NCBI RefSeq assembly: GCF_003259365.1
Contig: NZ_QLLY01000003.1
Coordinates: 310,001 to 374,000 of the forward strand
DNA length: 64,000 nucleotides
Reading direction: 5' to 3'
Origin: Streptomyces sp. PsTaAH-137
GTDB taxonomy: Bacteria > Actinomycetota > Actinomycetes > Streptomycetales > Streptomycetaceae
Position numbers and translations under genes: made by a program. The notes below the pieces were generated by a model. That model was not told where the DNA came from and made no database searches. It worked only from the letters and a program-made list of their open reading frames with translations. Shown piece by piece: positions 15,272-23,737 of this stretch. Every line of letters begins with the position of its first letter. Position 1 is the stretch's first letter.

Positions 15272-16489
15272 ATGACCTCCCCCACTGTTTCCCCGGCCGC
15301 CGAGGCCGGGACGCTGCGGCTCGCCACGGCCGGGTCGGTCGACGACGGCAAGTCCACGCTGGTCGGCCGCCTCCTGCACGACTCCAAGTCGGTCCTCGCC
15401 GACCAGCTGGAGTCGATCTCCCGCACCGGCACCCCCGATCTGGCGCTGCTCACCGACGGGCTGCGGGCCGAGCGCGAGCAGGGCATCACCATCGACGTCG
15501 CCTACCGCTACTTCGCCACGCCCCGGCGCCGGTTCATCCTCGCGGACACCCCGGGCCATGTGCAGTACACGCGCAACATGGTGACGGGCGCCTCCACGGC
15601 GGAGCTGACGGTCATCCTCGTCGACGCCCGCCACGGTGTCGTCGAGCAGACCCGGCGGCACGCGGCCATCGCCGCGCTGCTGCGCGTCCCGCACGTCGTC
15701 CTCGCCGTCAACAAGATGGACCTCGTCGGGTACGAGGAGGCCGCCTTCGCGAAGATCGCCGCTGAATTCGGCTCGCTGGCGGCCGAGTTGGGTGTGCCCG
15801 TGCTCACCGCGATCCCCATTTCGGCGCTCGCCGGGGACAACGTCGTGGAGCCTTCCGCCCGCATGGACTGGTACGGCGGCCCGACGGTCCTGGAGCACCT
15901 GGAGACGGTCGAGGTCACCGCGGAGTCGCCGGACGCCCCCGCCCGTTTCCCGGTGCAGTACGTCATCCGGCACGGCGAGGCGCGGCACTACGCGGGCCGG
16001 CTGGTCTCCGGCACCCTCCGCGTCGGCGACCGGGTCGCCGTGCTGCCCTCCGGCCGTACGACGACGATCACCGCCCTCGACGTCCTCGGCACGGCCGTGC
16101 ACGAGGCGCACGCGGGGTCGTCCCTGACGATCCGGATCTCCGACGAGCTGGACGTGGCGCGGGGCGATCTGATCGCCCCGGCCGGCGACCAGGCACCGGA
16201 GGTCACCCAGGACGTGCGCGCCGCCGTCTGCCATCTCGCGGACGAGCCGCTGACGGTGGGGCAGCGCGTCCTCGTGCGGCACACCACCCGCACGGTGAAG
16301 GCCGTCGTCAAATCGCTGGGTGAGGCAGGGCAGTTGACGGCGAACGACCTCGGTCGGGCCGTGCTGCGCACCGCCGAGCCGCTGGCGCTCGACGCGTACG
16401 CGGAGATCCGGCACACCGGCGCGTTCCTGCTCGTCGACCCGGCGGACGGGACGACGCTGACCGCGGGGATGGCCGAGCCGTCCCGCTGA
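15272..16489 (+). CDS. cysN: Sulfate adenylyltransferase subunit 1 (GTPase)
   Basis: The 405-residue protein is an EF-Tu-like GTPase: G1 GSVDDGKST, G2/G3 REQGITIDVAYRYF and ADTPGHVQYTRNM, G4 NKMDLVGYEE, then beta-barrel domains. GTP hydrolysis drives APS formation by CysD. It is a little shorter than many CysN proteins at the C-terminus but ends cleanly. It is the last gene of the cassette and ends 15 bp from the convergent fusion monooxygenase gene. Confidence 0.93.
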   Translation: MTSPTVSPAAEAGTLRLATAGSVDDGKSTLVGRLLHDSKSVLADQLESISRTGTPDLALLTDGLRAEREQGITIDVAYRYFATPRRRFILADTPGHVQYTRNMVTGASTAELTVILVDARHGVVEQTRRHAAIAALLRVPHVVLAVNKMDLVGYEEAAFAKIAAEFGSLAAELGVPVLTAIPISALAGDNVVEPSARMDWYGGPTVLEHLETVEVTAESPDAPARFPVQYVIRHGEARHYAGRLVSGTLRVGDRVAVLPSGRTTTITALDVLGTAVHEAHAGSSLTIRISDELDVARGDLIAPAGDQAPEVTQDVRAAVCHLADEPLTVGQRVLVRHTTRTVKAVVKSLGEAGQLTANDLGRAVLRTAEPLALDAYAEIRHTGAFLLVDPADGTTLTAGMAEPSR

Positions 16490-16504
16490 CCTGCCGTCGC
16501 AGGA

Positions 16505-18805
16505 TCAACTCGGCAGGACCAGGCGGGGTTTGGGGGCTTCGAGGCGGCCGGTCTGCGGTGGTCTGCTGCCCGCGCGGTACGGGTCCGGCCAGCCGACGCC
16601 CTCTCCCGTGTAGCCCTGCTCGGCCGCCGCGTGCAGGGTCCAGTGCGGATCGTACAGGTGCGGGCGGGCCAGCGCGCACAGGTCCGTACGGCCCGCCAGG
16701 ACCAGGGAGTTGACGTCGTCCCAGGACGAGATGGCGCCGACGGAGATCACCGGGACGCCGGTCTCGCCGCGGATCCGGTCGGCGTACGGCACCTGGTAGG
16801 AGCGCCCGTACGCCGGGCGCTCGTCGGCGACGACCTGGCCGGTGGAGACGTCGATCGCGGCGGCGCCGTGCGCGGCGAAGGCCCGGGCGACCGCCACCGC
16901 GTCCTCGGCGGTCGTCCCGCCCTCGGCCCAGTCCGTCGCGGAGATCCGTACGGTCATGGGCCGGTCGTCCGGCCACACCTCGCGCACCGCGTCGAAGACC
17001 TCCAGGGGGAACCTCAGCCGGGCCGCCAGGGAGCCTCCGTACGCGTCGTCGCGGCGGTTCGTCAGCGGGGACAGGAAGCCGGACAGCAAGTAGCCGTGCG
17101 CGCAGTGCAGTTCGAGGAGGTCGAAGCCCGCGCGGGCGGCCCGCTCGGCGGCAGAGGTGAACTGGTCTCGGATGTCGCCGAGTCGGGAGGGCGTCAGCTC
17201 CGTCGGGGTCTGGCTGCCCTTCTTGTACGGGATCGGGGAGGCCGCCACCAGGGGCCAGTTGTCCGCCGGGTCGGGCAGCGGTTCGTCGATGCCCTCCCAC
17301 ATCAGGCGCGTGGAGCCCTTGCGGCCGGAGTGGCCGAGCTGGACGCCGATCGCGGCGCCGGGTGCCCGGGTGTGCACGAACTCGGTGATCCGCCGCCAGG
17401 CCGCCGCCTGACCGTCGGTGTAGAGACCGGCGCAGCCCGGGGTGATGCGGCCCTCGGGGCTGACGCAGACCATCTCCGTCATGATCAGGCCCGCGCCGCC
17501 GAGCGCCCGCGCGCCGAGGTGGACCAGGTGGAAGTCGCCGGGTACGCCGTCCACGGCCGCGTACATGTCCATCGGGGAGACCACGACGCGGTTGCGCAGC
17601 CGCAGTCCGCCCAGCCGGAACGGCGTGAACATCGGCGGGGTGCCCTCGGGGCAGCCGAACTCGCGCTCCACCGACGCGGTGAAGCGGGCGTCGCGCAGCC
17701 GCAGATTGTCGTGGGTGACCCGGCGGCTGCGGGTGAGCAGGTTGAACGCGAACTGGCGCGGGGGCTGGTCCAGATAGCGCGGGAGGTCCTCGAACCACTG
17801 GAGGCTGGCGTGCGCGGCGCGCTGGGTGGAGGCGACGACGGGCCGCCGCTCGGCCTCGTACGCCCGCAACGCGGCCTCGGTGGTGGGGTGTTCCTCCAGG
17901 CACGCGGCGAGGGCGAGGGCGTCCTCGACGGCGAGTTTGGTGCCGGAGCCGATGGAGAAGTGCGCGGTGTGGGCGGCGTCGCCGATGAGTACGCAGTTGC
18001 CGTGCGACCAGCGGTCGTTGACGACCGTGCGGAAGGTGAGCCAGGAGGAGTCGTTGGACTTCAGGGCGCGTCCGCCGAGCGCGTCGGCGAAGATCTTCGC
18101 GCAGGCCGCGACGGACTCGCGCACCTCCAGGCCGGCGAGTCCGGAGGCCCGCCACACCTCGTCCCGCATCTCGACGATGACCGTCGACTCGCCGTCGCTG
18201 TAGGGGTATGCGTGCAGCTGCATCACCCCGTGGGGGGCCTCCGCGATCTCGAAGCGGAACGCGTCGAGGGCGAAGTCGGCGGCGAGCCAGATGTAGCGGT
18301 TGCGGTGCTCCTCGATGTGCGGGCCGAACTTGTCGGCGCAGGCGGTGCGGGTCGCGCTGCGCACTCCGTCGGCGGCGACGACCAGGTCGTACTCGGCGCG
18401 CAGCCGGTCGAGCGGCGGGGCCGGGGTGCGGAAGCGCAGGTCGACGCCGAGCCGGTGGCAGCGGTCCTGGAGGATCTCCAGGAGGCGGCGCCTGCCGAGC
18501 GCGGCGAAGCCGTGGCCGCCGGAGGTGTGCCGTGCGCCGCGGTGCACGATGTCGATGTCGTCCCAGCGCACGAACTCGTCCCGCAGCGCCGCGTACACGA
18601 CCGGGTCGGCGTGCTCGATGCCGCCGAGGGTCTCGTCGGACAGGACGACGCCGAAGCCGAAGGTGTCGTCCGGCGCGTTGCGCTCCCAGAGCGTGATCTC
18701 GCGGTCCGGGTCGAGGCGTTTGAGGAGCGCGGCCGCGTACAGGCCGCCGGGGCCGCCGCCGATGACGGCGATCTTCCCTGGGCGTTTCTGTGGACGCGCG
18801 GTCAC
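16505..18805 (-). CDS. Bifunctional FAD monooxygenase / OYE-type reductase (2-aminobenzoyl-CoA monooxygenase/reductase-like)
   Basis: GTG 18805 is 7 bp after the crotonase stop, behind GAGG, and gives 766 residues. The N-terminal half (about 1-385) is a flavoprotein hydroxylase: KIAVIGGGPGGLYAAALLK (FAD), DVDLR-like segments and GDAAHTAHFSIGSGTKLAVED. The C-terminal half (about 390-760) is an Old Yellow Enzyme barrel: TPFRLGGLRLRNRVVVSPMD, then GVQLGHSGRKGS and LELHCAHGYLLSGFLSP. This fusion is known for 2-aminobenzoyl-CoA monooxygenase/reductase, which hydroxylates and reduces the ring; related salicylyl-CoA 5-hydroxylases share it. Substrate here is anthraniloyl-CoA or salicylyl-CoA, chosen by homology and by the aryl-CoA ligase at 8595. 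Confidence 0.88.
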   Translation of the reverse strand: MTARPQKRPGKIAVIGGGPGGLYAAALLKRLDPDREITLWERNAPDDTFGFGVVLSDETLGGIEHADPVVYAALRDEFVRWDDIDIVHRGARHTSGGHGFAALGRRRLLEILQDRCHRLGVDLRFRTPAPPLDRLRAEYDLVVAADGVRSATRTACADKFGPHIEEHRNRYIWLAADFALDAFRFEIAEAPHGVMQLHAYPYSDGESTVIVEMRDEVWRASGLAGLEVRESVAACAKIFADALGGRALKSNDSSWLTFRTVVNDRWSHGNCVLIGDAAHTAHFSIGSGTKLAVEDALALAACLEEHPTTEAALRAYEAERRPVVASTQRAAHASLQWFEDLPRYLDQPPRQFAFNLLTRSRRVTHDNLRLRDARFTASVEREFGCPEGTPPMFTPFRLGGLRLRNRVVVSPMDMYAAVDGVPGDFHLVHLGARALGGAGLIMTEMVCVSPEGRITPGCAGLYTDGQAAAWRRITEFVHTRAPGAAIGVQLGHSGRKGSTRLMWEGIDEPLPDPADNWPLVAASPIPYKKGSQTPTELTPSRLGDIRDQFTSAAERAARAGFDLLELHCAHGYLLSGFLSPLTNRRDDAYGGSLAARLRFPLEVFDAVREVWPDDRPMTVRISATDWAEGGTTAEDAVAVARAFAAHGAAAIDVSTGQVVADERPAYGRSYQVPYADRIRGETGVPVISVGAISSWDDVNSLVLAGRTDLCALARPHLYDPHWTLHAAAEQGYTGEGVGWPDPYRAGSRPPQTGRLEAPKPRLVLPS

Positions 18806-18812
18806 GCGGGCC

Positions 18813-19643
18813 TCACTTCCCCTGCCATGCGGGCGGGCGCTTCTCGGTGAAGGCGGCATGGAACTCGGCGTAGTCCTCGCCGGTCATCAGCAGGGCCTGG
18901 GTCGCGGCGTCCAGCTCGACCGACGCGGCGAGCGGCATGTCCAGCTCGGCGGTGAGGAGCGCCTTGGTCTGGGCGTGGGCGAGGGCGGGGCCTTCGGCGA
19001 GGCGGCGGGCGAGGGCGAGGGCCGCCGCGTCCGCCTTGCCCTCGTCGGTCAGCTCGCTGACCAGGCCGATCCGCTCGGCCTCCGGGGCGCGCACCGCGTC
19101 GCCGAGCATCAGCAGCCGGGTGGCGTGGCCGAGGCCGACGACGCGGGGCAGCAGATAGGCGGCGCCCATGTCGCCGCCGGACAGACCGACCCTGGTGAAC
19201 AGGAACGCGAAGCGGGCGCTGGGGTCGGCGATCCGGAAGTCGGCGGCGAGCGCGAGCACCGCCCCGGCGCCCGCGGCGACCCCGTGCACGGCGGCGATCA
19301 CGGGGAACGGCGCCTCGCGCACGGCCCGCACCACCTGGCCGGTCATCCGGTTGAAGTCGAGCAGCTGCGCGGTGTCCATGGCGAGGGTGGCGCCGATGAT
19401 CTCGTCGACGTCCCCGCCGGAGCAGAAGCCGCGGCCCTCGCCGGTCAGGACCAGGGCGCGGACGGCCCGCTCCCGGGACAGCTCGGCGAGCAGGTCGCGC
19501 AGATCGGCGTAGGCACCGAAGGTGAGCGCGTTGAGCTTCTCGGGCCGGGCGAGGGTGACGGTGGCGACGCCGTGCGGGTCCACGGCGTACGCGAGGTGGT
19601 GCCAGGTATCGGTGCGGGGGGCGGAGCCGGTGAAGGGACTCAT
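18813..19643 (-). CDS. Crotonase (enoyl-CoA hydratase/isomerase family) lacking both hydratase glutamates
   Basis: The 276-residue protein has a clear crotonase fold: ARPEKLNALTFGAYADL, LTGEGRGFCSGGDVDEI (oxyanion hole) and PFPVIAAVHGVAAGAGAVLALAADF. Aligned by eye to rat enoyl-CoA hydratase, Glu144 falls on Val in AGAGAVLAL and Glu164 on Phe in FAFLFTRVG, so ordinary hydration is unlikely. An Asp in SGGDMGAAYLLPR coincides with Asp204 of dienoyl-CoA isomerase. It is the first gene of a two-gene unit with the fusion monooxygenase. A ring-hydrolysing or isomerising step on an alicyclic CoA ester is a reasonable guess. Confidence 0.85.
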   Translation of the reverse strand: MSPFTGSAPRTDTWHHLAYAVDPHGVATVTLARPEKLNALTFGAYADLRDLLAELSRERAVRALVLTGEGRGFCSGGDVDEIIGATLAMDTAQLLDFNRMTGQVVRAVREAPFPVIAAVHGVAAGAGAVLALAADFRIADPSARFAFLFTRVGLSGGDMGAAYLLPRVVGLGHATRLLMLGDAVRAPEAERIGLVSELTDEGKADAAALALARRLAEGPALAHAQTKALLTAELDMPLAASVELDAATQALLMTGEDYAEFHAAFTEKRPPAWQGK

Positions 19644-19694
19644 GCGCGTACGGCCTCCTGCGGGCAGGCGTGCTCCGACGGCTGTTCTCCGAAG

Positions 19695-19731
19695 GTATCA
19701 CCGCTTCGTGACCGTCGTCATCAGAACGCTA
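19695..19731. promoter_or_regulatory. 37-bp motif, copy 2, upstream of the crotonase/monooxygenase unit
   Basis: This is the second copy of the motif at 8522-8558. Shared blocks are GTATC, TGAC, GTCGTCA and ACGCTA at identical spacing. It lies 52-88 bp before ATG 19643 on the - strand, a normal promoter position. The rest of the 303-bp gap 19644-19946 has no gene that I can support; it contains AT-richer segments such as GGAACGGAATAAGGAACAG, probably the promoter zone of the next + strand gene. Confidence 0.6.
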
Positions 19732-19946
19732 TAGAGCGGCTACGGGTCCCTTGGGGCCCGGGGTCGGGGAACGGAATAAGGAACAGTTCAACTCATAGAG
19801 CCCAATGTCCCGAGGAAGACCACCGGGAGCCTCTATCGACGCACGCCGTACCATTCATAAGGTTGAACGCAGGACGGCCACCCCACGCAGCATCCCCCGG
19901 CACCCGTCCCGCCCGAACCGCCCCCACCCGCCCCTCAGGACCCGCC

Positions 19947-20402
19947 TTGACTCCTCCCCCAGGGCCCTCCACGCCCACGTCGTGGCGCATAGCCCTGCCG
20001 CACACGGCCGCCGCCGTGCCGGTGGCGCGCGCCCTCGTCCGTACCGCGCTGACCGAGATCGACTCGCCGGCCGCCGACATGGACACCGCGGAGCTCCTCA
20101 CGGCCGAGCTGGTGGCGAACGCGGTGGAGCACACGGCCGGTGACGCCCCCATCGAGCTGGTGGTGGAGCTGCTGGAGACCGGCTGTCAGGTCGAGGTGCA
20201 CGACGCCGACCCGGCGCCGCCCGCGGACCTCACCAATCCGGACGACGCCGAGGAGCCCGACCCGTGGCAGGAGCACGGCCGCGGCCTGCTGCTGATCCGC
20301 ACCCTGTCCTCGTCGTGCGGACACCGCCCCACCGAGTCCGGCAAGGCGGTGTGGTTCACGCTTCCCGCGGTGCCTAGGCAGCGGCCCCCGTCCGAGGCGT
20401 AG
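19947..20402 (+). CDS. Anti-sigma-factor-like ATP-binding protein (HATPase_c, RsbW type)
   Basis: TTG 19947 with AGGA 6 nt upstream gives 151 residues, the normal size of the many streptomycete single-domain HATPase proteins. N-box ELVANAVEHT, G1-like VEVHDADP and G2 HGRGLLLI are present. Such proteins bind ATP and, in studied cases, sigma factors or anti-anti-sigma factors; the partner is unknown. The frame remains open upstream, so the start is a judgement. Its last 29 bp overlap the 3' end of the convergent permease gene. Confidence 0.8.
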   Translation: MTPPPGPSTPTSWRIALPHTAAAVPVARALVRTALTEIDSPAADMDTAELLTAELVANAVEHTAGDAPIELVVELLETGCQVEVHDADPAPPADLTNPDDAEEPDPWQEHGRGLLLIRTLSSSCGHRPTESGKAVWFTLPAVPRQRPPSEA

Positions 20403-21819
20403 GTTCCGCGCTCCCGCCGAGCCGCGAGTTCTTCCGCCCGTAGAGGGCGTAGACCAGCACGCCGACGGCGAGGAACACCGCGAACTGCACCCAGGTCGTC
20501 CAGCCGGTGCCCCAGATCAGGTAGAGGCAGAAGGCGACGCCCAGGACCGGGCTGAGCGGATAGAGCGGCACCCGGAACGAGCGCTTGAGCCCGGGGTGCG
20601 AGCGGCGCAGGGCGACGACCGCGACATTGACGGCGACCATGGTGGCGAGCGTGCCGATGGTCGTCAGGTTCACCACGGCGTCCAGCGAGGAGAACGCGGC
20701 CGGGACCGCGAACACGAACGCCACGATCCAGGTGCCCCGCACCGGCGTCGACGTCTTCGGCGAGACCCGCTCGAAGACGCGCGGGATCAGCCCGTCGCGG
20801 GACATCGACATCAGGATCCGGGTCTGCCCGTACATCACCGCGAGCACGACGGAGGCGATGGCGACGACCGCGCCGAAGGCGATGATCCCGCCGCCGACGC
20901 CGGAGTGGGTGACGCCGTCGACGACGAGGGAGAGCGCGGCGGGCTTGTTCCCGACGGCGTCCGCGCCGAGCGCGCCGATGGCGGCGACGGCGACCGCGCA
21001 GTACAGCAGCGTGACGATGCCGATGCAGATCATGATCGCGAGGGGGATGTTGCGCCGGGGGTTCTTCACTTCCTCACCGGCGGTGGTGACCGCGTCGAAG
21101 CCGATGTACGAGAAGAAGGCCAGCGAGGCACCGGAGGTGACGCCGCCGACGCCGTTCGCGAGGAACGGCGTCAGGTTGTGGTCCTCGAACGCGGTGAAGG
21201 CGATGGCGCAGAACGCGATCAGGATGCCGATCTTCAGCACGGCCATCGCGGCGGTGGCCGTCGCGCTCTCCCGGATGCCGCGCACCAGCAGCGTCGCGGC
21301 CATCAGCAGGACGAGGACGGCGGGCAGGTTGACGGCACCGCCGTCGGACGGGCCCGCGGACAGCGCGGCGGGCAGTTGCCATCCGAAGAGGCTGTCGAGG
21401 AGTTCGTTGAGGTACTGGCTCCAGCCGACGGCGACGGCGGAGACCGAGACGCCGTACTCCAGGAGCAGACACCAGCCGACGAGGAACGCGACGCGCTCGC
21501 CGAGGGTCGCGTAGGCGAACGAGTACGAGGATCCGGAGACCGGGATCGCGCCGCCCAGCTCGGCGAAGGAGAACGCCGTGAAGACGCAGGTGATCGCGGC
21601 GAGCACGAACGAGATGATGACGGCGGGTCCGGCCTCGGCGACCGTGTCGGACAGGCCGACGAAGATGCCCGTGCCGACGACCGCGCCGACCCCGAAGCAC
21701 ACGAGCTGGAAGAGCCCCATGGTGCGCTTGAGACCGTGGCCTTCCAGGTCGGCGCCCGATTCGGCGATGAGGGACTCGGGCGACTTGATGCGCAGGGGAC
21801 GGTACGTGGGGCGGTGCAT
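20374..21819 (-). CDS. APC-superfamily amino acid permease (cationic amino acid transporter type)
   Basis: ATG 21819 gives 481 residues with about 12 membrane helices. The first helix carries the substrate-binding GVGAVVGTGIFVGL, and later FFSYIGFDAVTTAGEEVKNP is the APC helix 6 signature. The cytoplasmic N-terminus RIKSPESLIAESG is typical of the YfnA/CAT subfamily. Directly upstream on the same strand are ornithine carbamoyltransferase and, farther on, arginine deiminase. Uptake of arginine or arginine/ornithine exchange is therefore the likely job (inference). No terminator is seen between it and the convergent gene, which it overlaps. Confidence 0.88.
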   Translation of the reverse strand: MHRPTYRPLRIKSPESLIAESGADLEGHGLKRTMGLFQLVCFGVGAVVGTGIFVGLSDTVAEAGPAVIISFVLAAITCVFTAFSFAELGGAIPVSGSSYSFAYATLGERVAFLVGWCLLLEYGVSVSAVAVGWSQYLNELLDSLFGWQLPAALSAGPSDGGAVNLPAVLVLLMAATLLVRGIRESATATAAMAVLKIGILIAFCAIAFTAFEDHNLTPFLANGVGGVTSGASLAFFSYIGFDAVTTAGEEVKNPRRNIPLAIMICIGIVTLLYCAVAVAAIGALGADAVGNKPAALSLVVDGVTHSGVGGGIIAFGAVVAIASVVLAVMYGQTRILMSMSRDGLIPRVFERVSPKTSTPVRGTWIVAFVFAVPAAFSSLDAVVNLTTIGTLATMVAVNVAVVALRRSHPGLKRSFRVPLYPLSPVLGVAFCLYLIWGTGWTTWVQFAVFLAVGVLVYALYGRKNSRLGGSAEPTPRTGAAA

Positions 21820-21958
21820 GGGGTGGTGCTCTTCTCCGGTGGTGCGGGTGCGGCGGGGGTGTGCCGCATGCCGATGGGGCCGGAGAGGGTGGTCCGGCCC
21901 CATCAGTGTGAACAGATATGAACGGTTTCGAGGTGTTACGTGGCGTATGTCCCGTAGG

Positions 21959-22975
21959 TCACGGGCGGCCGAGCGTGGCGACCATGATGGCCTTGATGGT
22001 GTGCATCCGGTTCTCGGCCTCGTCGAAGACGACGGAGTGCGCCGACTCGAAGACCTCGTCGGTGACCTCCAGGGACTCCAGGCCGTACTTGGCGTGGATC
22101 TCCCGGCCGACCTTGGTGCCCAGGTCGTGGAAGGCCGGCAGGCAGTGCAGGAACTTCACGTCCGCGTTGCCCGTCGCGCGCAGCACGTCCATGGTGACGG
22201 CGTACGGCGTGAGCGCCTTGATCCGCTCGTCCCAGACCTCCTCGGGCTCGCCCATGGAGACCCAGACGTCGGTGACGACGAAGTCGGCGCCGGTGACGCC
22301 GTCGGCGACGGACTCGGTGAGCGTGATGCGCGCGCCGCTCGCCTCGGCGAGCTTCTCGGCCTGGGCGACGATCTCGGCGGCGGGCCAGTAGGCCCTGGGC
22401 GCCACGATCCGCACGTCCATGCCGAGCAGCGCGCCGGTGACGAGGTAGGAGTTGCCCATGTTGAAGCGGGCGTCGCCGAGGTAGGAGAAGACGATCTCGT
22501 TCAGCGGCTTGTCGTTGTGCTCGGTCATCGTGAGCACGTCGGCGAGCATCTGGGTGGGGTGCCAGTCGTCGGTCAGGCCGTTGTAGACCGGCACACCGGA
22601 GAACTCGGCCAGCGTCTCGACGGTCGCCTGCTCGTCCCCGCGGAACTCGATCGCGTCGAACATCCGGCCGAGCACGCGCGCGGTGTCCTTGCTCGACTCC
22701 TTCTTGCCGATGTGCGAACCGGCCGGGTCGATGTACGTCGTCGAGGCGCCCTGGTCGGCGGCCGCGACCTCGAACGAGCAGCGGGTCCGGGTCGACGACT
22801 TCTCGAAGACCAGAGCGACGTTCTTCCCCTTGAGGTACTGCGTCTCCGCACCCGCCTTCTTGGCGGCCTTCAGCTCGGCGGCCAGCTCGACGAGCCCGCG
22901 GAACTCCTCCGCGCTGAAGTCCACCTCCTTCAGGAAGTGGCGACCTGCGAGGTCGGGGCGGGCGGTCGTCGCCAT
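21959..22975 (-). CDS. arcB: Ornithine carbamoyltransferase, catabolic context
   Basis: ATG 22975 with AGGAG upstream gives 338 residues. Carbamoyl-phosphate site [20 protein letters not shown], and the ornithine loop HCLPAFHD with the catalytic Cys are intact. The reaction is reversible between citrulline plus phosphate and ornithine plus carbamoyl phosphate. Neighbouring arginine deiminase and permease indicate the catabolic direction, so I use arcB rather than argF; the sequence alone cannot separate the two. An AT-rich promoter-like stretch (23017-23060) overlaps the stop codon of the upstream deaminase. Confidence 0.9.
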   Translation of the reverse strand: MATTARPDLAGRHFLKEVDFSAEEFRGLVELAAELKAAKKAGAETQYLKGKNVALVFEKSSTRTRCSFEVAAADQGASTTYIDPAGSHIGKKESSKDTARVLGRMFDAIEFRGDEQATVETLAEFSGVPVYNGLTDDWHPTQMLADVLTMTEHNDKPLNEIVFSYLGDARFNMGNSYLVTGALLGMDVRIVAPRAYWPAAEIVAQAEKLAEASGARITLTESVADGVTGADFVVTDVWVSMGEPEEVWDERIKALTPYAVTMDVLRATGNADVKFLHCLPAFHDLGTKVGREIHAKYGLESLEVTDEVFESAHSVVFDEAENRMHTIKAIMVATLGRP

Positions 22976-23056
22976 GGGGTGCTCCTGAGGAAGGTTCGGG
23001 GACAGGGGTGGGAACAACGGGACGATGTAAGTCTATACGATGCTCCACATTTATAT

Positions 23057-23572
23057 TCAGCCCTGCTCGCCGTGGTCGCTCAGCGGGGCGCCCGGGACCC
23101 GGCGGTCGCCGCCGTTGCGGTCCTGCCACAGGCGGTAGACGTCCACGGCGTTCTCGCGCGGCTCGTGCCGCATCGGCAGCCTGCGCTCCTGCCACGGCTT
23201 GGCGAACTCGTCGTAGAACGTGCTCAGCTCGAAGTACTTGCGGTCGTCCACGTAGTGCGGCTCGTAGGCGTCCCGGGTCGTGACGAAGACGACCTCGTCG
23301 GGCGAGCAGTAGTAGAGCGCGCCCAGACACATCGGGCAGGGCTGCGCCAGGACGTAGATGGTGGTGCCGGTCAGGTGCTCGGTGCCGAGCCGCACGCACG
23401 CGTCGCGGACGGCCAGCACCTCGGCGTGGGCCGTCGGGTCGTTGGTCTGGGCGACCTGGTTGGCGCGCTCAGCGATGATCTCGCCGTCCTTGACGACGAC
23501 GGTGGCGAAGGGGCGGCCGCCGTCCAGGACGTTGGCGCGGGCCAGGTCGATGGTGCGCTGGACGAAGTCCAT
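23057..23572 (-). CDS. CMP/dCMP-type nucleoside deaminase
   Basis: ATG 23572 behind GGAGG gives 171 residues. The zinc site is complete: His49 and catalytic Glu51 in HAEVLAV, and Cys79/Cys82 in PCPMC. The overall pattern (TNDPTAHAEVLAVRDAC, CSPDEVVFVTTRDAYE) resembles guanine deaminase/nucleoside deaminase proteins rather than TadA. Substrate is not assignable. It shares a 165-bp divergent region with the LysR regulator, which probably controls it, and lies in line with the ornithine carbamoyltransferase gene. Confidence 0.87.
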   Translation of the reverse strand: MDFVQRTIDLARANVLDGGRPFATVVVKDGEIIAERANQVAQTNDPTAHAEVLAVRDACVRLGTEHLTGTTIYVLAQPCPMCLGALYYCSPDEVVFVTTRDAYEPHYVDDRKYFELSTFYDEFAKPWQERRLPMRHEPRENAVDVYRLWQDRNGGDRRVPGAPLSDHGEQG

Positions 23573-23667
23573 GAGATGCCTCCGGTCGATCGATGGGCGA
23601 CCGGCTTCCGCCGGTCGATGCCTTGTCGGCCTCTGCCGAACTGCTACCCAGCCTGGATGAACTGCCC

Positions 23668-23717
23668 CTATAGCGTCCAAGACGCACTGGCCATATCTCC
23701 TATAGATGACAGCTATA
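23668..23717. promoter_or_regulatory. CTATAG boxes between deaminase and LysR genes
   Basis: CTATAG occurs at 23668-23673 and again at 23700-23705, 32 bp apart. The second is the left arm of TATAG, 7 nt, CTATA (23701-23717), an inverted repeat with the T-N11-A form of LysR sites. TAGGCT at 23726-23731 is a -10 box 6 nt before the LysR ATG, implying a leaderless transcript. Position and symmetry suggest autoregulation plus activation of the divergent deaminase. Confidence 0.55.
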
Positions 23718-23737
23718 CCCGGCGCTAGGCTCGTCGT

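Noticed and set aside
23017..23060. ArgR box before the ornithine carbamoyltransferase gene
   Set aside because: TGAATATAAAT and GTATAGAC are AT-rich, but only one half resembles an ARG box, and its first three bases are the stop codon of the deaminase. I leave it as a promoter-like stretch.
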